This document shows positions 63,693-64,000 of a DNA stretch of 64,000 bases, in pieces. Under the pieces are notes generated by a model. It did no database searches. It worked only from the letters and a program-made list of their open reading frames with translations, and had not been told where the DNA came from. The stretch is from JASHPR01 sp963833885. Its GTDB lineage: Bacteria; Actinomycetota; Actinomycetes; Streptosporangiales; Streptosporangiaceae. Both the position numbers and the translations under genes were made by a program. Where the stretch lies: positions 186,001 to 250,000 of the forward strand of contig CAWHZU010000019.1 of assembly GCA_963833885.1 (NCBI GenBank). The letters are read 5' to 3'. How positions within the stretch are numbered: the stretch's first letter is position 1; each line of letters begins with the position of its first letter.

Positions 63693-64000
63693 TGAGCACC
63701 CTTTCAAGCAGGTTAAGATCGGGCCCGCCCTGCGCATGATCCAGCTGATGAACCCGCACCAGCCCCTCGACCGCCATGTCAGCGATCAAGATCCGCACCA
63801 CGCCTAGCGGCATCCGCAGCATCGCGGAGATCTCCGCCACCGACCGCCAGCCCCCGCCCAGCCCGAGAATGGCCTGGCATTCCGGGCTCAGCACCGAGAG
63901 ATCCCGGTCCTGATAGTGGGCAACGGCTACCATCGCCTCGATCTCAAGCTGGTACCTCGGCTCCGTTCTCCCCCCCGTAACGGCGTACGGCCGTACCAGG
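63673..64000 (-). CDS. cvnC: Conservon DUF742 protein (CvnC), 5' end beyond the window
   Basis: About 108 codons are visible: LVRPYAVTGGRTEPRYQLEIE, then HYQDRDLSVLSPECQAILGL, WRSVAEISAMLRMPLGVVRI and VHQLDHAQGGPDLNLLERVL. This is the DUF742 fold with a winged-helix-like pattern. The frame continues off the edge. An internal ATG at 63933 is too far in. cvnA and cvnB are expected just beyond position 64000. Confidence 0.9.
   Translation of the reverse strand, partial: LVRPYAVTGGRTEPRYQLEIEAMVAVAHYQDRDLSVLSPECQAILGLGGGWRSVAEISAMLRMPLGVVRILIADMAVEGLVRVHQLDHAQGGPDLNLLERVLSGLRKL

Overview
The window is about 64 kb of very GC-rich DNA with dense, often overlapping genes, GTG/TTG starts and ATGA/GTGA stop-start couplings. 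A partial conservon (cvnC-cvnD), a LexA-boxed mutasome (imuA-imuB-dnaE2), a DUF222/HNH gene of the 13E12 family and the many SDR, TetR, IclR and PucR genes point to an actinomycete, probably a soil-dwelling filamentous lineage. I cannot name a genus from sequence alone. No rRNA, tRNA, CRISPR array or intact insertion sequence was seen.

Layout. 0-8 kb: two hydantoinase/oxoprolinase-type loci (DUF917 with a partial HyuA-like gene; then hyuA-hyuB divergent from a PucR regulator), with an O-methyltransferase between them. 8-16.5 kb: an alpha/beta hydrolase and a PadR regulator sharing a near-identical operator in opposite orientation, a PLDc_N-type membrane protein, a collapsed ABC ATPase remnant, a methyltransferase, an amidohydrolase/PaaD-like pair beside an IclR regulator, a GH16 glycanase, a truncated family 2 glycosyltransferase, an esterase and a DUF427 protein. 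16.5-25.1 kb: a tightly coupled catabolic operon (NCS1 permease, two Atz/Trz-type amidohydrolases, two SDRs, an MBL-fold hydrolase, a frameshifted class III aminotransferase, a cupin). 25-35 kb: a secreted carboxylesterase, then the mutasome imuA-imuB-[HNH]-dnaE2 behind a LexA palindrome; both imuB and the HNH gene carry a single frameshift.

35-42.6 kb: mixed accessory genes (TetR/SDR pair with two overlapping operators, SAM methyltransferase, VOC protein, HELGH metalloprotein, epimerase, rhomboid-like protein) with gene fragments and duplications between them. 42.6-46.2 kb: a zinc/manganese-type ABC importer (two permeases, ATPase, lipoprotein). 46.4-51.8 kb: a DHA2-type MFS exporter, a cytidylate-kinase-like protein and two convergent GT-C membrane glycosyltransferases. 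51.9-63 kb: a dipeptide/oligopeptide ABC importer with a duplicated binding-protein cassette (the first copy followed by a decayed permease piece), fused DppD-DppF ATPases and an S15 peptidase-like hydrolase. 63-64 kb: cvnD and a partial cvnC.

The best candidates for something undescribed are the HNH gene lodged between imuB and dnaE2, and the 16.7-25 kb catabolic operon, whose enzyme set suggests import and stepwise breakdown of a nitrogenous, probably heterocyclic compound. Three frameshifts within 11 kb (aminotransferase, HNH, imuB) and many short in-frame tandem repeats are a recurring theme and should be checked against raw reads.
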